Positions 8,101 through 15,130 of a stretch of 36,379 nt of DNA are shown in pieces (within the stretch, counting starts at the first letter, position 1; every line of letters starts with the position of its first letter). The stretch is from Candidatus Woesearchaeota archaeon (GTDB lineage: Archaea; Nanobdellota; Nanobdellia; Woesearchaeales; UBA10216). The notes under the pieces were generated by a model. The model saw only the letters and a list, made by a program, of their open reading frames with translations. It was not told the DNA's origin and searched no databases. The DNA is taken from contig JACPIJ010000069.1 in the NCBI GenBank assembly GCA_016188145.1, positions 1 through 36,379 of the forward strand, written 5' to 3'. The position numbers were made by a program, and so were the translations under genes.

Positions 8101-8295
8101 ATTAATTGTCTGGCCGGAAATGACCCACGTATCAACTGCAGTTGTCAGGGCAAGTGCATCCTCACTTGCGGTTAGCGCTGCGACAAGGAAGACAAGGAAG
8201 GATGCTGCCACGACCGCTGCAAGGAACGCTAAATGCTTCACCCCCCCGACAGCTTTCGCGCTCCTTTCACTTGAACTTATGCCTGGCGTTTCCAC
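5101..8295 (-). CDS. Large surface protein with Ig-like/CARDB-type repeats
   Basis: A 1064-residue protein with one N-terminal hydrophobic segment (about residues 20-45) acting as a signal or membrane anchor. The rest is predicted beta-rich and extracellular, with at least six repeats that open with a phrase such as SEFLVGDTTTFTVTLKNTG, SGDEIDVTVYVKN, VGEEFDVKYRIAN or TDLFTVELKAKNIG, as in DUF11/CARDB adhesin-like domains. There are many N-x-S/T sequons. The C-terminus, GIISALLDALLKVLTWKRGG, is an amphipathic, basic helix rather than a clear membrane span. The start is GTG at 8295, with GAGGTG directly before it. No lipobox cysteine follows the anchor. Probable role: cell-surface structure or adhesion. 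Confidence 0.8.
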   Translation of the reverse strand: METPGISSSERSAKAVGGVKHLAFLAAVVAASFLVFLVAALTASEDALALTTAVDTWVISGQTINVEGQSFAIYLSSRANEIAADYGKGSLFVKNNSCDAAGIARICLDNVQYDITDRVYKIKIRGISLAPVISIARETSKSEFLVGDTTTFTVTLKNTGGFARNVTFEERIPKEFEMTEAYGIPLNQDTAVWNGNLDESGTVSFSYTVKAKEAFDGSLIPSMTYFDGLKLKTVYSTKLALKTSSPLTLATIVGKSEVFIGQGNNITINLSSRLPETAVVGIEVIFDPGLKVVSWPYGAKNSSQFNYVLSSEIPRVYNQTTNASNLTGWLNTSKAWFFEFKATNTGNSKIQVKANYRPQGEGNASAVKVLPVSAQSVLVTNKGVIVRMSLKEVTLESNQGRRAKVWLQNLNSYAGLRNVYVNISTDMLYLPDGFIERMEPKEQVLLADKFFYAPVVDKSTGYVIATNVSYLSEFGDNFSASSRDTATVLPEQGVTLVKTVSASEAKSGDEIDVTVYVKNSRLTKLRGVYVSDNISGEFTVVGKTSAIIEVKSKSDETAFTYKLKVPHVSKAMVLYSNTTLLYSDKYNADLYAEQKDHVMNRITEVKVEPESLPLSLSTVIEDSSIYVGEEFDVKYRIANTATNMVAKNIVLKLPLDYGLDLIGKEENTSVQLLGPGESVVVANFDRRRAKSSGDVEFSKPVLEYENTYGDRYTVNGTSAILVIKDSYLQGPAILVEKSVPKKANNTDLFTVELKAKNIGTMPADVLLEDDGNEFRISLANGTEYALNFSKRHTTPGKLELPQAKATYRYKDTVYKTVSKASSVEIVDNPVLSIEKIVPPKVTDVELYTVMLMLKSSARTPVENITISDGERSWAIKSIPAEGHANLTYEEMTKAVGAQKLAAAIALYSYGSGLYKVASNSPDLEVEEKKLVSISKEISPSSAKPAEKVKVEIKARNLHAEVLGVIIADAKKTFTVELKPGEEKNVSYDALADEATEEPASATYTFKGQQLTTTSRQPEFTLLEPGPAVNETGQLAEKEKEGKKKGIISALLDALLKVLTWKRGG

Positions 8296-8351
8296 ACCTC
8301 TTTTTGTGCTGAATTCATTATCAACGTTTTACGCGGCAGCAGCTTTGGCGG

Positions 8352-9011
8352 TTATAGGCCCTTAGTCACATCCGCGCCCTGCCGGAAAGCCTTTCCTGCA
8401 GCTTTCCTGAAAAATGAAAGTGGTATCAGCTTTATCGCCTTGAAAACAGGCGTTTCCGGATAAACAAGGACATTGCCTTTTTTGTATTCTGAAATGATGA
8501 AGACGGGGTCCCGGCTGGCCTTTAGGATGAGCAGCGCTGCAAGCGTTGCCGCCCTTTCCTCACTCTTGCTTCCTGGGAGCTCTTTGCCCCCGCTGCCGGG
8601 AACTGAGCCTGTCACAGAGCTTTCCCTTACTATGATAAGCTTATAGTTTTTGCCGCGCATCGCGACATAATCCTTTTTTGCAAAGTGAGCGTTCAGTTCT
8701 TCCAGCTCTGCCGCCGTAAGCGTCTCAGCACTGCCTTCCTTGCCATCTGCTGCCAGCCCATTTATCGTGATGCCAGCAGTCAGCTTTGCCCAGTTATCAT
8801 CTGAAAGCAAAAGCGTGTTGTTGCCTTTCTGGAAAGTGTCCTTCAACTCAAGCGCGTCCTTTACGACAAACCCGCCAGCAACCGCGGCAAGTATCGACAC
8901 AATAGTGCCTGCAAGGAGCAACCCCTGAATCATGCCCTTGGCAACCTTAAAAATGACTAGCGCTGAAACTACAACTATGGTTAATGTAATGACCAATGAA
9001 GCATCCGGCAT
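8352..9011 (-). CDS. Membrane-anchored protein of the envelope operon
   Basis: No family recognised. The 219-residue protein has two adjacent N-terminal hydrophobic segments (about residues 5-22 and 28-50), then a soluble region with TLTAAELEELNAHFAKKDY and a KNYKLIIVRESS strand, a Gly/Ser linker, and KASRDPVFIISEYKKGNVLV. The C-terminal half looks like an alpha/beta domain facing one side of the membrane. It is the first gene of the leftward set with the surface protein, coiled-coil protein and lspA; the gap to the surface protein is 56 bases. Function unknown, but context suggests the cell envelope. Confidence 0.75.
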   Translation of the reverse strand: MPDASLVITLTIVVVSALVIFKVAKGMIQGLLLAGTIVSILAAVAGGFVVKDALELKDTFQKGNNTLLLSDDNWAKLTAGITINGLAADGKEGSAETLTAAELEELNAHFAKKDYVAMRGKNYKLIIVRESSVTGSVPGSGGKELPGSKSEERAATLAALLILKASRDPVFIISEYKKGNVLVYPETPVFKAIKLIPLSFFRKAAGKAFRQGADVTKGL

Positions 9012-9064
9012 TCTTATATTCCTTTTTACATCTCTTTTTCGTCTACCAAAATTTCTGCTGCAGT

Positions 9065-9763
9065 TTATTTAAAGCTTGTTGTTTTTAAACTGCTCTTGCC
9101 GTAGCGGCAGCAGCCAAGCAATGGACAGGCATGGCAAAGCGGGTTTCGTTTAATGCACGTCCCTTTCCCAAGCTCCACCAGCATGGCATGGTACTGATTA
9201 AATACGGCAACTGTTCTCATTTCCGCCGGCAAACTTTCGGTTACCAGCCGCTGCAGTCCGTGATACGAAATCCGTTCATCGCAGGTGCCAATTCGTGAAA
9301 AAATCCTTTTTGTATAAGCATCAATAACAAACGCTTCTTTACCGCCAGCGTACAAAAGAATCGAGTCAGCCGTCTCAGGACCGATGCCTTTCAGCTGCAG
9401 CAATTCAGCCCTTAGCTCATTAACGCCTTTCTCCAGCAGCAGTTTAACATCCCCATTATAATTGCTGCAAACGTGCTGGGCAAAAAGCCGGAGCCATTCG
9501 GCCTTCTGGTTGAAGTAGCCTGATGACTTTATCAGCCCCGCAATTTTTTCTTTTTTAGCAGCTGCTATTTTCCTGAAATCTACCATGCCTGCAGCCGCAA
9601 GGTTGGCAATGGCTTTCTCAACATTCTTCCAAGAAGTATTCTGGGTCAGGATAGCACCGATAATTACCTCCGTTTCCCTTGCTGCTGTAGTGGTCGGCCA
9701 CCAGTTCTGGGGGCCCAATTTTGACGCCAGAAGCTCATATGCAACTGTTACAAGCTCGCCCAT
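9065..9763 (-). CDS. Endonuclease III-like DNA glycosylase (MagIII-like)
   Basis: HhH-GPD DNA repair glycosylase of 232 residues. The opening GPQNWWPTTTA and EVIIGAILTQNTSW NVEKAI pattern is typical of the MagIII/endonuclease III-related branch that removes alkylated bases. The helix-hairpin-helix is LKGIGPETADSILLYA, followed by VIDAYTKRI with the catalytic Asp. The position of the endonuclease III lyase lysine (after GxG) is Glu, so a monofunctional glycosylase without AP-lyase activity is expected. The C-terminal Fe-S cluster motif is C-x6-C-x2-C-x5-C (CIKRNPLCHACPLLGCC). A minus-strand TATA box (9788-9796) lies about 28 bp before ATG 9763, indicating a leaderless mRNA. Confidence 0.88.
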   Translation of the reverse strand: MGELVTVAYELLASKLGPQNWWPTTTAARETEVIIGAILTQNTSWKNVEKAIANLAAAGMVDFRKIAAAKKEKIAGLIKSSGYFNQKAEWLRLFAQHVCSNYNGDVKLLLEKGVNELRAELLQLKGIGPETADSILLYAGGKEAFVIDAYTKRIFSRIGTCDERISYHGLQRLVTESLPAEMRTVAVFNQYHAMLVELGKGTCIKRNPLCHACPLLGCCRYGKSSLKTTSFK

Positions 9764-9836
9764 TGAAAGCAGATAGAAGCCGGCTTAATTTATAGTTTTT
9801 GCGGCTGGTAAGCAGTTATATTTGCTCAGTATTTGC

Positions 9837-10217
9837 TCACTGCACAAGAACCGCATTAACCTGGCCTTCCTGCCCCGGCCTGTTCGTGACCCTGGCTTTC
9901 CCGAGCTCGGTATCAAGTACTGCACCCTTTGTGATTATGTTTGCCCTTGTGAAGTAGCGGTTCGCCGGGTTGTTGCTGACTGTCTTGATCTTTGCAACGG
10001 CATACTTCTTTGTTGCTGGATTGTAAACATTGGCGACTGCCGCCTGCAAAACCCTTTGCTTAACTGCACCGCCAGTTATCCTGTCTACCCTTGACCTTCT
10101 GCTGCTGCCAAGCTTACCCGTAGTTGGCTGCGCGCCCCTTTCGTAAAGCCTTTTCTTCCTGTAAGGCTTCTTAAGCCCGCCGCTTGGTTTCACCAGTGAC
10201 CTTCCCTGCGTTATCAT
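9837..10217 (-). CDS. rps8e: Small ribosomal subunit protein eS8
   Basis: Archaeal/eukaryotic 30S protein of 126 residues. It opens with the family block MITQGRSLVKPSGGLKKPYRKKR and carries KTVSNNPANRYFTRANIITKGAV and the C-terminal GKARVTNRPGQEGQVNAVLV, all typical of eS8. Length is normal. It is divergent from lsm; a possible TATA box lies at 10246-10256 on the minus strand, about 34 bp before ATG 10217, leaving a short leader. Confidence 0.96.
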   Translation of the reverse strand: MITQGRSLVKPSGGLKKPYRKKRLYERGAQPTTGKLGSSRRSRVDRITGGAVKQRVLQAAVANVYNPATKKYAVAKIKTVSNNPANRYFTRANIITKGAVLDTELGKARVTNRPGQEGQVNAVLVQ

Positions 10218-10302
10218 TTTAGTATTGCTGCAGCAACTGCGGCTGCTTTATTAAGGTTTCGAATTTGCACTTGGCTTGCGTTTCAATTTCCAGTTCCACA
10301 AC

Positions 10303-10312
10303 CTTTATATAT
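10303..10312 (+). promoter_or_regulatory. TATA box of the lsm gene
   Basis: CTTTATATAT predicts a transcription start near 10334 and a leader of about 37 nt. The leader holds GGGGGA (10359-10364), a Shine-Dalgarno six bases before the GTG at 10371, which decides that start. Confidence 0.65.
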
Positions 10313-10370
10313 TAGCAAGAACTAATATTTATTACGGATTTATCACAATATTTTTGTTGGGGGAACTGTT

Positions 10371-10607
10371 GTGGCAGAAGCAAATTACGAGGCAAGGCCG
10401 CTTGATGCGCTTAACAACGCGAGAAACAAGCGAGTCATTGTTGAGCTAAAGAACAACAAGCAGTTCGTTGGCAAGCTCAAGGCTTTTGACATTCACGTCA
10501 ACGTCGTTCTGGACGAGGCCGAGGAAAGAGCTGATGGAGAAGTCAAGAGAAAGCTGGGAACAATATTCCTCAGGGGCGACATGATAGTGATGATTTCTAC
10601 TGAATAG
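10371..10607 (+). CDS. lsm: Sm-like archaeal protein (Lsm)
   Basis: RNA-binding Sm-fold protein of 78 residues that forms a ring binding U-rich RNA. Sm1 is seen as RPLDALNNARNKRVIVELKN, with NKQFVGKLKAFDIHVNVVLD carrying the conserved D-x-H-x-N RNA-contact residues, and Sm2 as LGTIFLRGDMIVMI. The start codon is GTG with a clear Shine-Dalgarno. In many archaea lsm is followed directly by eL37; here another gene lies between them, two bases after the lsm stop. Confidence 0.95.
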   Translation: MAEANYEARPLDALNNARNKRVIVELKNNKQFVGKLKAFDIHVNVVLDEAEERADGEVKRKLGTIFLRGDMIVMISTE

Positions 10608-10609
10608 CA

Positions 10610-11152
10610 ATGGGAGAGAACAAACTACAGCTAAAGGTAGCGGTTGAAGGCATAGAAGGGCTGGTTAACTTAGTTCGTTCCATCAAGCCAGAGCAAGCTG
10701 TGCCGGAGACAGGCACAACCTACCCGGTAGGCGAGCTAAAAGGAGCTGCCTGTGATGTTACAGTAAGCCTGCGCCCTTATTTGTACAACAACGAGCCTGC
10801 TTACGAGCTCAAAGCCATAATCACTCCTAAGCCTGGGCAAGCGTTTAAAAAGACGTGGAAGGAGGAAAGTTACAATGAGCATACAGGCACACCGAAATCT
10901 ATGCGGGTCACTAATGATACAGGAAGCGTACGCTTAGAATCTACTGTTGAGTACTGTTGGTTGCTTGACAAAGGAGGGGTCACTGGGACGATAAAGAAGT
11001 TTGGCGAAGTGCTTGAAAGATTGCTAAACAGCCTCTGCGTCTGCGATGATGCAAGTTCTCAAAACGGAAGCAAAAGCATTTCGGCACTAACTGAAACTGT
11101 TACCATATCATATCAGCCCGCCGAGCTGGTTCCGGCTCATAAGCCTGCTTAA
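10610..11152 (+). CDS. Orphan protein between lsm and eL37
   Basis: Not recognised. The 180-residue protein has no membrane segment or obvious catalytic motif. The N-terminal 120 residues look beta-rich (KLQLKVAVEGIEGLVNLV, CDVTVSLRPYLYNNEPAYEL, SVRLESTVEYCWLLD), then comes a helix (FGEVLERLLNSLCVCD) and a Ser-rich tail. It begins two bases after the lsm stop, so it shares the lsm transcript. Its position splits the common lsm-eL37 pair, which suggests a lineage-specific addition. Cysteines occur at residues 45, 112 and near 143-145, too scattered to call a metal site. Confidence 0.65.
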   Translation: MGENKLQLKVAVEGIEGLVNLVRSIKPEQAVPETGTTYPVGELKGAACDVTVSLRPYLYNNEPAYELKAIITPKPGQAFKKTWKEESYNEHTGTPKSMRVTNDTGSVRLESTVEYCWLLDKGGVTGTIKKFGEVLERLLNSLCVCDDASSQNGSKSISALTETVTISYQPAELVPAHKPA

Positions 11153-11173
11153 ACGGGTGTGACGCACAGAAAG

Positions 11174-11182
11174 CTTTATAAT
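11174..11182 (+). promoter_or_regulatory. TATA box and long leader of eL37
   Basis: CTTTATAAT predicts transcription from about 11204, giving a leader of about 85 nt before ATG 11289. GGTGGA at 11279-11284 is the likely Shine-Dalgarno. A leader this long is unusual in the window, where most mRNAs seem leaderless. Confidence 0.5.
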
Positions 11183-11288
11183 CGGCCTGCCGTTTTCGGC
11201 GTTAGTCGCGAGTTAGGTGGCCATAAGGAACTGCAAAGGTAATTTTTCCGCTGCCGCAGCCAAATTCGCTAGACTAATGGTGGAATAA

Positions 11289-11474
11289 ATGAAAGGCACT
11301 CATTCAATGGGCAAGAAAAGCGGGAAGAAGAACATGATTTACTGCCGCAGATGCGGCCAGCGCACCCTGACGCTCAGGGGCAGGACTTGCGCGAGCTGCG
11401 GGTTTGGGTCATCAAAAAAGATGAGAAGCTACAAGTGGCAGAAGGCGAGGAAGAAGAGCGTGATGCTTAGGTAA
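11289..11474 (+). CDS. rpl37e: Large ribosomal subunit protein eL37
   Basis: Zinc-binding 50S protein of 61 residues. The zinc ribbon is formed by CRRC and CASC in MIYCRRCGQRTLTLRGRTCASCGFG, followed by the basic KKMRSYKWQKARKK tail that contacts rRNA. Length and layout are those of archaeal eL37. The start is ATG 11289 with a GGTGGA Shine-Dalgarno. Confidence 0.95.
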   Translation: MKGTHSMGKKSGKKNMIYCRRCGQRTLTLRGRTCASCGFGSSKKMRSYKWQKARKKSVMLR

Positions 11475-11508
11475 ACTATTGCTGCTTCTGCCAAAAATGG
11501 CAAATTTC

Positions 11509-12477
11509 TCAGTAAAACGGCTCACTTATTATTGCGTTATCACCATATTTAGCGATGTTTTTGGCTATCATCCTGATTTTGCCTGAGAATCTGGCTGCCA
11601 GCTTAGGAATAGCTTCCCTGCTGATTTCTTTCCTATTAAGAACTATGAGCGTAACTTCCGAATCTTCCCTTGTTTTAAACTGCTTAGCCCATTTTTCGGA
11701 AGGTTCTGAATACTTCTCAATGGAGGCCAGGAATTCAAACAGCTCTTCAAATTCGCTTGAGAAAAAGTCTATTGACTGTGCAAAGCTGCCCTGGAGTTCC
11801 TTGGCTTTCAGAGCCTTTGATATTCTTTCCGCAATCTTTAATGTGCGGTTGTTTAGCCCGTGCTTTTGTAGCCACTTTTCCTTCGTGTCAAACCACTGCT
11901 TGTATTTGCGCCACTCCTTTTCTCGCTCTTCCCATTTTTTCAGGTTCTCGTAAAGCTTCTGGTCGTCCGGATTGTGAAAAAGTTTCAGCTCAGTTACTTT
12001 GCCGTCTTTGATGGAATAGTCAAATCCGACATCCACTTCTTTACCGTCTGTCCTTGTTTTTATTGACGTTGGAACAAAGAGCTCGTCTTGGTCAATTTTT
12101 TGAGCCTCATTGATTTTTTGTTGAAGCCTTTCCGCAAACTCTCTTGGCGCTCTCGTGTAAAGCTCATTGAGCCTATGCCTGTTTTTATGAAGTTCTTTTC
12201 TTTCCCTGCATTCCGCCCATTGCGAGTATTGCCCTAACAGCCGCTTGTATTCATTAAATTTGGGCAGTAGCTGGAGGAAAGTTTGCACGCTTTGAATATT
12301 TATGCAGCCAGAGCCTAGCTTTTTAATCTCTCCAGCAAGAAATACTCGGGTTTCTCTGTCTTTTATTGCATCCCTGAATAGAACGCGTACTATCTTTTCA
12401 GCGTTTTCGCCAGTATTTTTTGCCAGCTGTGTCAAATCTTCTAGTGGGTAAGTGTATGCGCTGTAGCTTAATCCCAT
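11509..12477 (-). CDS. Orphan charged helical protein
   Basis: No family recognised. The 322-residue protein is highly charged and mostly helical. Residues about 65-130 and 175-240 are rich in Lys, Glu, Arg and Trp with coiled-coil character (EKEWRKYKQWFDTKEKWLQK), separated by a short beta-prone part (GKEVDVGFDYSIKDGKVTEL). No signal peptide or membrane span. It is the last gene of the leftward set that begins with the P-loop kinase at 14618. AGGAGGTAAC lies about 11 bases before ATG 12477 and is a strong Shine-Dalgarno. Confidence 0.65.
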   Translation of the reverse strand: MGLSYSAYTYPLEDLTQLAKNTGENAEKIVRVLFRDAIKDRETRVFLAGEIKKLGSGCINIQSVQTFLQLLPKFNEYKRLLGQYSQWAECRERKELHKNRHRLNELYTRAPREFAERLQQKINEAQKIDQDELFVPTSIKTRTDGKEVDVGFDYSIKDGKVTELKLFHNPDDQKLYENLKKWEEREKEWRKYKQWFDTKEKWLQKHGLNNRTLKIAERISKALKAKELQGSFAQSIDFFSSEFEELFEFLASIEKYSEPSEKWAKQFKTREDSEVTLIVLNRKEISREAIPKLAARFSGKIRMIAKNIAKYGDNAIISEPFY

Positions 12478-12487
12478 ATTCGTGCGG

Positions 12488-12883
12488 TTACCTCCTCTTG
12501 AGAGGCATTGTGGAAACTTTTGACGCCTTTCCTATATGTGGCACCTTCTTTACTTCGCCTATCGTATAATCAGAAGCTGTTTTAAACTGGTTCAATTGCC
12601 TTATTTTTCGTTTCTTCTCAAGCAATAACAGAACAACAGATAGTGCTGCCGCAGCAAATGAAATGACTCCTTTCAACGCGGCCCCGCCTTTAAAGTAAAG
12701 AAGCCCCTTCATGGCAAAAAGAGCCGCCAAGGCGAATGAGGCGTTGATATAACTTAGCTCATTTTCAAGCTTTTTAATTTGCTCCTCTCTGGACATCTGC
12801 TTCCTTTTGGTAAAAAGGCTCTTTATGCTGTCATAGATAATTACTACAGAATCAACAAGAGGCCATCCTGTGGGCTTTGCCAT
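12488..12883 (-). CDS. Small two-segment membrane protein
   Basis: Unrecognised 131-residue protein. A basic N-terminal region with SIKSLFTKRKQMSREEQIKK (partly coiled coil) leads to two hydrophobic segments (about residues 48-65 and 68-90), then a Lys/Arg-rich C-terminus. ATG 12883 is preferred over an in-frame TTG at 12889: GAGGAG in the upstream dcd gene is correctly spaced for ATG and too close to TTG. It starts three bases after the dcd stop codon, so it is translationally coupled to dcd. Confidence 0.7.
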   Translation of the reverse strand: MAKPTGWPLVDSVVIIYDSIKSLFTKRKQMSREEQIKKLENELSYINASFALAALFAMKGLLYFKGGAALKGVISFAAAALSVVLLLLEKKRKIRQLNQFKTASDYTIGEVKKVPHIGKASKVSTMPLKRR

Positions 12884-12885
12884 TT

Positions 12886-13446
12886 TCAAAACTCCTCATG
12901 AAACCTGCTCGCAACCGGCACCTTCTGGCCCTGATAATGGCTTCCTAATCCTTTCGAGCCGTAAGGCCTGTCTACAGGCGTTGTCATCTGCGTGAAGGAA
13001 ATCTGCCCAATCTTCATCTTATAGTATAGAGTGATTGGGAGCGGAGAGACGTTGCTGAGCTCAAGCGTAAGGTTGCCCTCCCAGCCCGGATCCACGTATC
13101 CCGCTGTTGAGTGAATCAGAAGGCCGAGGCGGCCGAGTGAACTCTTGCCTTCAATCCTTCCCGCAATGTCATTAGGCAGCTTCAGCGATTCAAGCGTGCT
13201 ACCAAGGACAAACTCGCCAGGGTGAAGCATGAAAGGCTCGCCTTCCTTTACCTCAACCGCAGTCATGAGCTCATCCTGCTTCTGCTTCACGTCAATAACG
13301 CCGTGCTTTGCCCTGTTGAACAAGAGAAACTTGTTGTCAAGGTGTATGTCAATGCTTGAAGGCTGGACGCAGTCCTCAAAATAGGGCCTGATGACTATCC
13401 TGCATGCCTTTACGGCTTCCTTTATGCTTTTGTCGCTTAGTAACAT
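12886..13446 (-). CDS. dcd: dCTP deaminase
   Basis: Trimeric dUTPase-superfamily enzyme that deaminates dCTP to dUTP, supplying dUMP for thymidylate synthesis. Signatures are RIEGKSSLGRLGL and HSTAGYVDPGWEGNLTLEL, plus the N-terminal QPSSIDIHLDNKF. ATG 13446 gives MLLSDKSIKEA, the usual family start, with GAGG seven bases upstream; an in-frame GTG at 13452 is less likely. The 186-residue length is normal. The pieces seen fit a deaminase; whether it is bifunctional (deaminase plus dUTPase) cannot be told. No separate dUTPase is seen in the window. thyX and tmk lie a few genes away. Confidence 0.93.
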   Translation of the reverse strand: MLLSDKSIKEAVKACRIVIRPYFEDCVQPSSIDIHLDNKFLLFNRAKHGVIDVKQKQDELMTAVEVKEGEPFMLHPGEFVLGSTLESLKLPNDIAGRIEGKSSLGRLGLLIHSTAGYVDPGWEGNLTLELSNVSPLPITLYYKMKIGQISFTQMTTPVDRPYGSKGLGSHYQGQKVPVASRFHEEF

Positions 13447-13456
13447 TTCCACAACC

Positions 13457-14017
13457 TCATACGTGCAGGCGTTGAGGCATATACAATCCTTGAGCCACGT
13501 AATTTCTAATTAAGGGCAAGAGTTTCTGCTCATTTTCTTCAAACCCCTGTGTCGGCATGTTGGTGCCCGCGAACCTGTTAAACGCGTCAATCAAGCCTTT
13601 CCATTCGCGGACGTACATTAGCTGCGCGTTTGCTGCAAATATCCCCTGCCAGCTCTGATGCCAGCCTGGCACTCCCAGAAGCATATCTACCGGTACAGAA
13701 CCGCTAATGCGCCCGAACTGCCTTTGCGTCCTGGCTATTACGATTGCAGGAGTGCCTGATTCACCATAAAATTGCAGGCGGTGCTCCCATTCAACGCCCA
13801 GTGTGGTAACGCGCCTTTCTACTTTTACGACAGGCTTCCAGAATTCTTGTTTTGCAACTGCAGTTTCGAGAGGGTTCCCTCCTGGTGTTAACTCATACCT
13901 AAGCGCAACCTCAAATGCTTCCAGCAATGAGCCGACTGTGGCAAGAGGCTTTGCACCTGTTGCAGCCCTTTCGGCTTCTCCTGTTTCTCTTATTCCCAGA
14001 ATCTGATGCAGGTTCAT
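13457..14017 (-). CDS. Orphan protein upstream of dcd
   Basis: Unrecognised 186-residue protein, predicted soluble alpha/beta. It shows an N-terminal helix with SLLEAFEVALRYEL, a beta stretch VVKVERRVTTLGVEWEHRLQ and TPAIVIARTQRQFGRISG, and a Trp-rich part GVPGWHQSWQGIFA. No metal or nucleotide motif is visible. It sits 13 bases after the P-loop kinase stop and 10 before dcd, so it is in the same operon and may relate to nucleotide metabolism by context only. Confidence 0.65.
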   Translation of the reverse strand: MNLHQILGIRETGEAERAATGAKPLATVGSLLEAFEVALRYELTPGGNPLETAVAKQEFWKPVVKVERRVTTLGVEWEHRLQFYGESGTPAIVIARTQRQFGRISGSVPVDMLLGVPGWHQSWQGIFAANAQLMYVREWKGLIDAFNRFAGTNMPTQGFEENEQKLLPLIRNYVAQGLYMPQRLHV

Positions 14018-14030
14018 TTTTCAGGTGCTG

Positions 14031-14618
14031 CTATTTTTTAGCGGCTGCTGCAGCTGCGCCGATCTTCGCCATTATCTCGCCAATAACCCTCTCAATCTCC
14101 TTATAAAGCTTCTTGTAGTCAGAATCGTTGCTTATCGTGAAATCAGCTGACTTTATGCACGCTGCGAGCTGCTGGTCTGTGTCCCTGCCTGCCATCTCCC
14201 TTTTCTCCTGGGTAAGGAACTGGCTGAAAGTTTTCGGGTCCCTTTCAGAGTTCCTTTTCCTGGCTCTCTCATACCTGATGTCAACCGGGGCGTCAACAGC
14301 AACCATGTAAAAATCCTTCAGCTCCCTCAGCGCGGCAATCTCTGCAGGGTTCCTTATGCTGTCAACCACGGCGCTTGCAACGCTGGGCGCTCCCCTGAGC
14401 CGCTTAATCGCAAGCTCGGCAAGGAAAGCAGGGCCGTACTTCCTCCTAAGCTCGTTGCCTGCCTTTGTAAGGTTGTCCCTTGTTGCCGGAATGCCCTTCT
14501 CCCTCAGCAAAAGGCGAAGCTCGTCAGAAAGCGAGTAGTACTGGAATCCTTTGCCAATAAGGTACTCTGCCACTGTTCCCTTGCCGGCAGCATAGGTCCC
14601 TGTCAAGCCAACTATCAT
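14031..14618 (-). CDS. P-loop nucleotide kinase, dephospho-CoA kinase-like
   Basis: Small P-loop kinase of 195 residues. Walker A is GLTGTYAAGKGT near the N-terminus, followed by YYSLSDELRLLLREKG and TKAGNELRRKYG, a VVDSIRNPAEI segment (Walker B/base-contact region) and the lid-like RARKRNSERDP. This pattern is shared by archaeal kinases related to dephospho-CoA kinase and CMP/AMP kinases; the substrate cannot be set from sequence. A TATA box at 14641-14650 (minus) is about 27 bp before ATG 14618, so that start is preferred over the ATG at 14624. First gene of a leftward operon with dcd. The Ala/Lys-rich tail is probably disordered. Confidence 0.8.
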   Translation of the reverse strand: MIVGLTGTYAAGKGTVAEYLIGKGFQYYSLSDELRLLLREKGIPATRDNLTKAGNELRRKYGPAFLAELAIKRLRGAPSVASAVVDSIRNPAEIAALRELKDFYMVAVDAPVDIRYERARKRNSERDPKTFSQFLTQEKREMAGRDTDQQLAACIKSADFTISNDSDYKKLYKEIERVIGEIMAKIGAAAAAAKK

Positions 14619-14655
14619 TTTCATTGCCTATTGTGCAGTGATTATAAATAGTTTT

Positions 14656-15108
14656 TTATTGGCCCAGCTCCTTCAGAATGCCCAGAACCATGGCTTCCAG
14701 CCCGTCACGGATTTTTCTTCGAGCAGCTATATCCTGGCTGGGGGGACTCTTAAAATCAAGAACGACACTCAACTTAGCGTCAACACTGCGGTTCATGCGG
14801 AGTTTAACAGCAGCATACATTGAAATAGCGTACACCCTCCACGCCTCTTCCAGCAGACCGGGTGTAAGCTGTACAGGAACGTAGCCTGACATCTTTATCC
14901 CCTTTTCTGCCATCAGCTCTATTGCACCCGTGACATATCTTTGAGCTACCCCAGCTGCTTTTACTCCTGCATTCTTGGCCACATACAACCCGTTTTCATT
15001 ATAGTGGTTGAAAAAGCCAGCTGCAAAGACGCTCCTAATAGACCCCCCGGTGCATACAAACAGGACAACGCGCTGCCCCTCAACCTTGCTACTTGCATAA
15101 TCAGCCAT
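14656..15108 (-). CDS. Low-molecular-weight phosphatase / arsenate reductase family protein
   Basis: LMW protein-tyrosine-phosphatase fold. The signature loop C-x5-R-S is present near the N-terminus as VLFVCTGGSIRSVFAAGFF (Cys19, Arg25). Downstream parts GVKAAGVAQRYV and LMAEKGIKMSGY match the family order, and LDFKSPPSQD is at the place of the general-acid Asp loop, though the usual D-P is changed. Length is 150 residues. ATG 15108 is chosen because the shared TATA box at 15131-15139 lies about 27 bp upstream; longer in-frame starts precede the promoter. Whether the substrate is a phosphoprotein, a small phosphate ester or arsenate is not known. Confidence 0.8.
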   Translation of the reverse strand: MADYASSKVEGQRVVLFVCTGGSIRSVFAAGFFNHYNENGLYVAKNAGVKAAGVAQRYVTGAIELMAEKGIKMSGYVPVQLTPGLLEEAWRVYAISMYAAVKLRMNRSVDAKLSVVLDFKSPPSQDIAARRKIRDGLEAMVLGILKELGQ

Positions 15109-15130
15109 GCCAGACAGTGAATAAGGAAAA

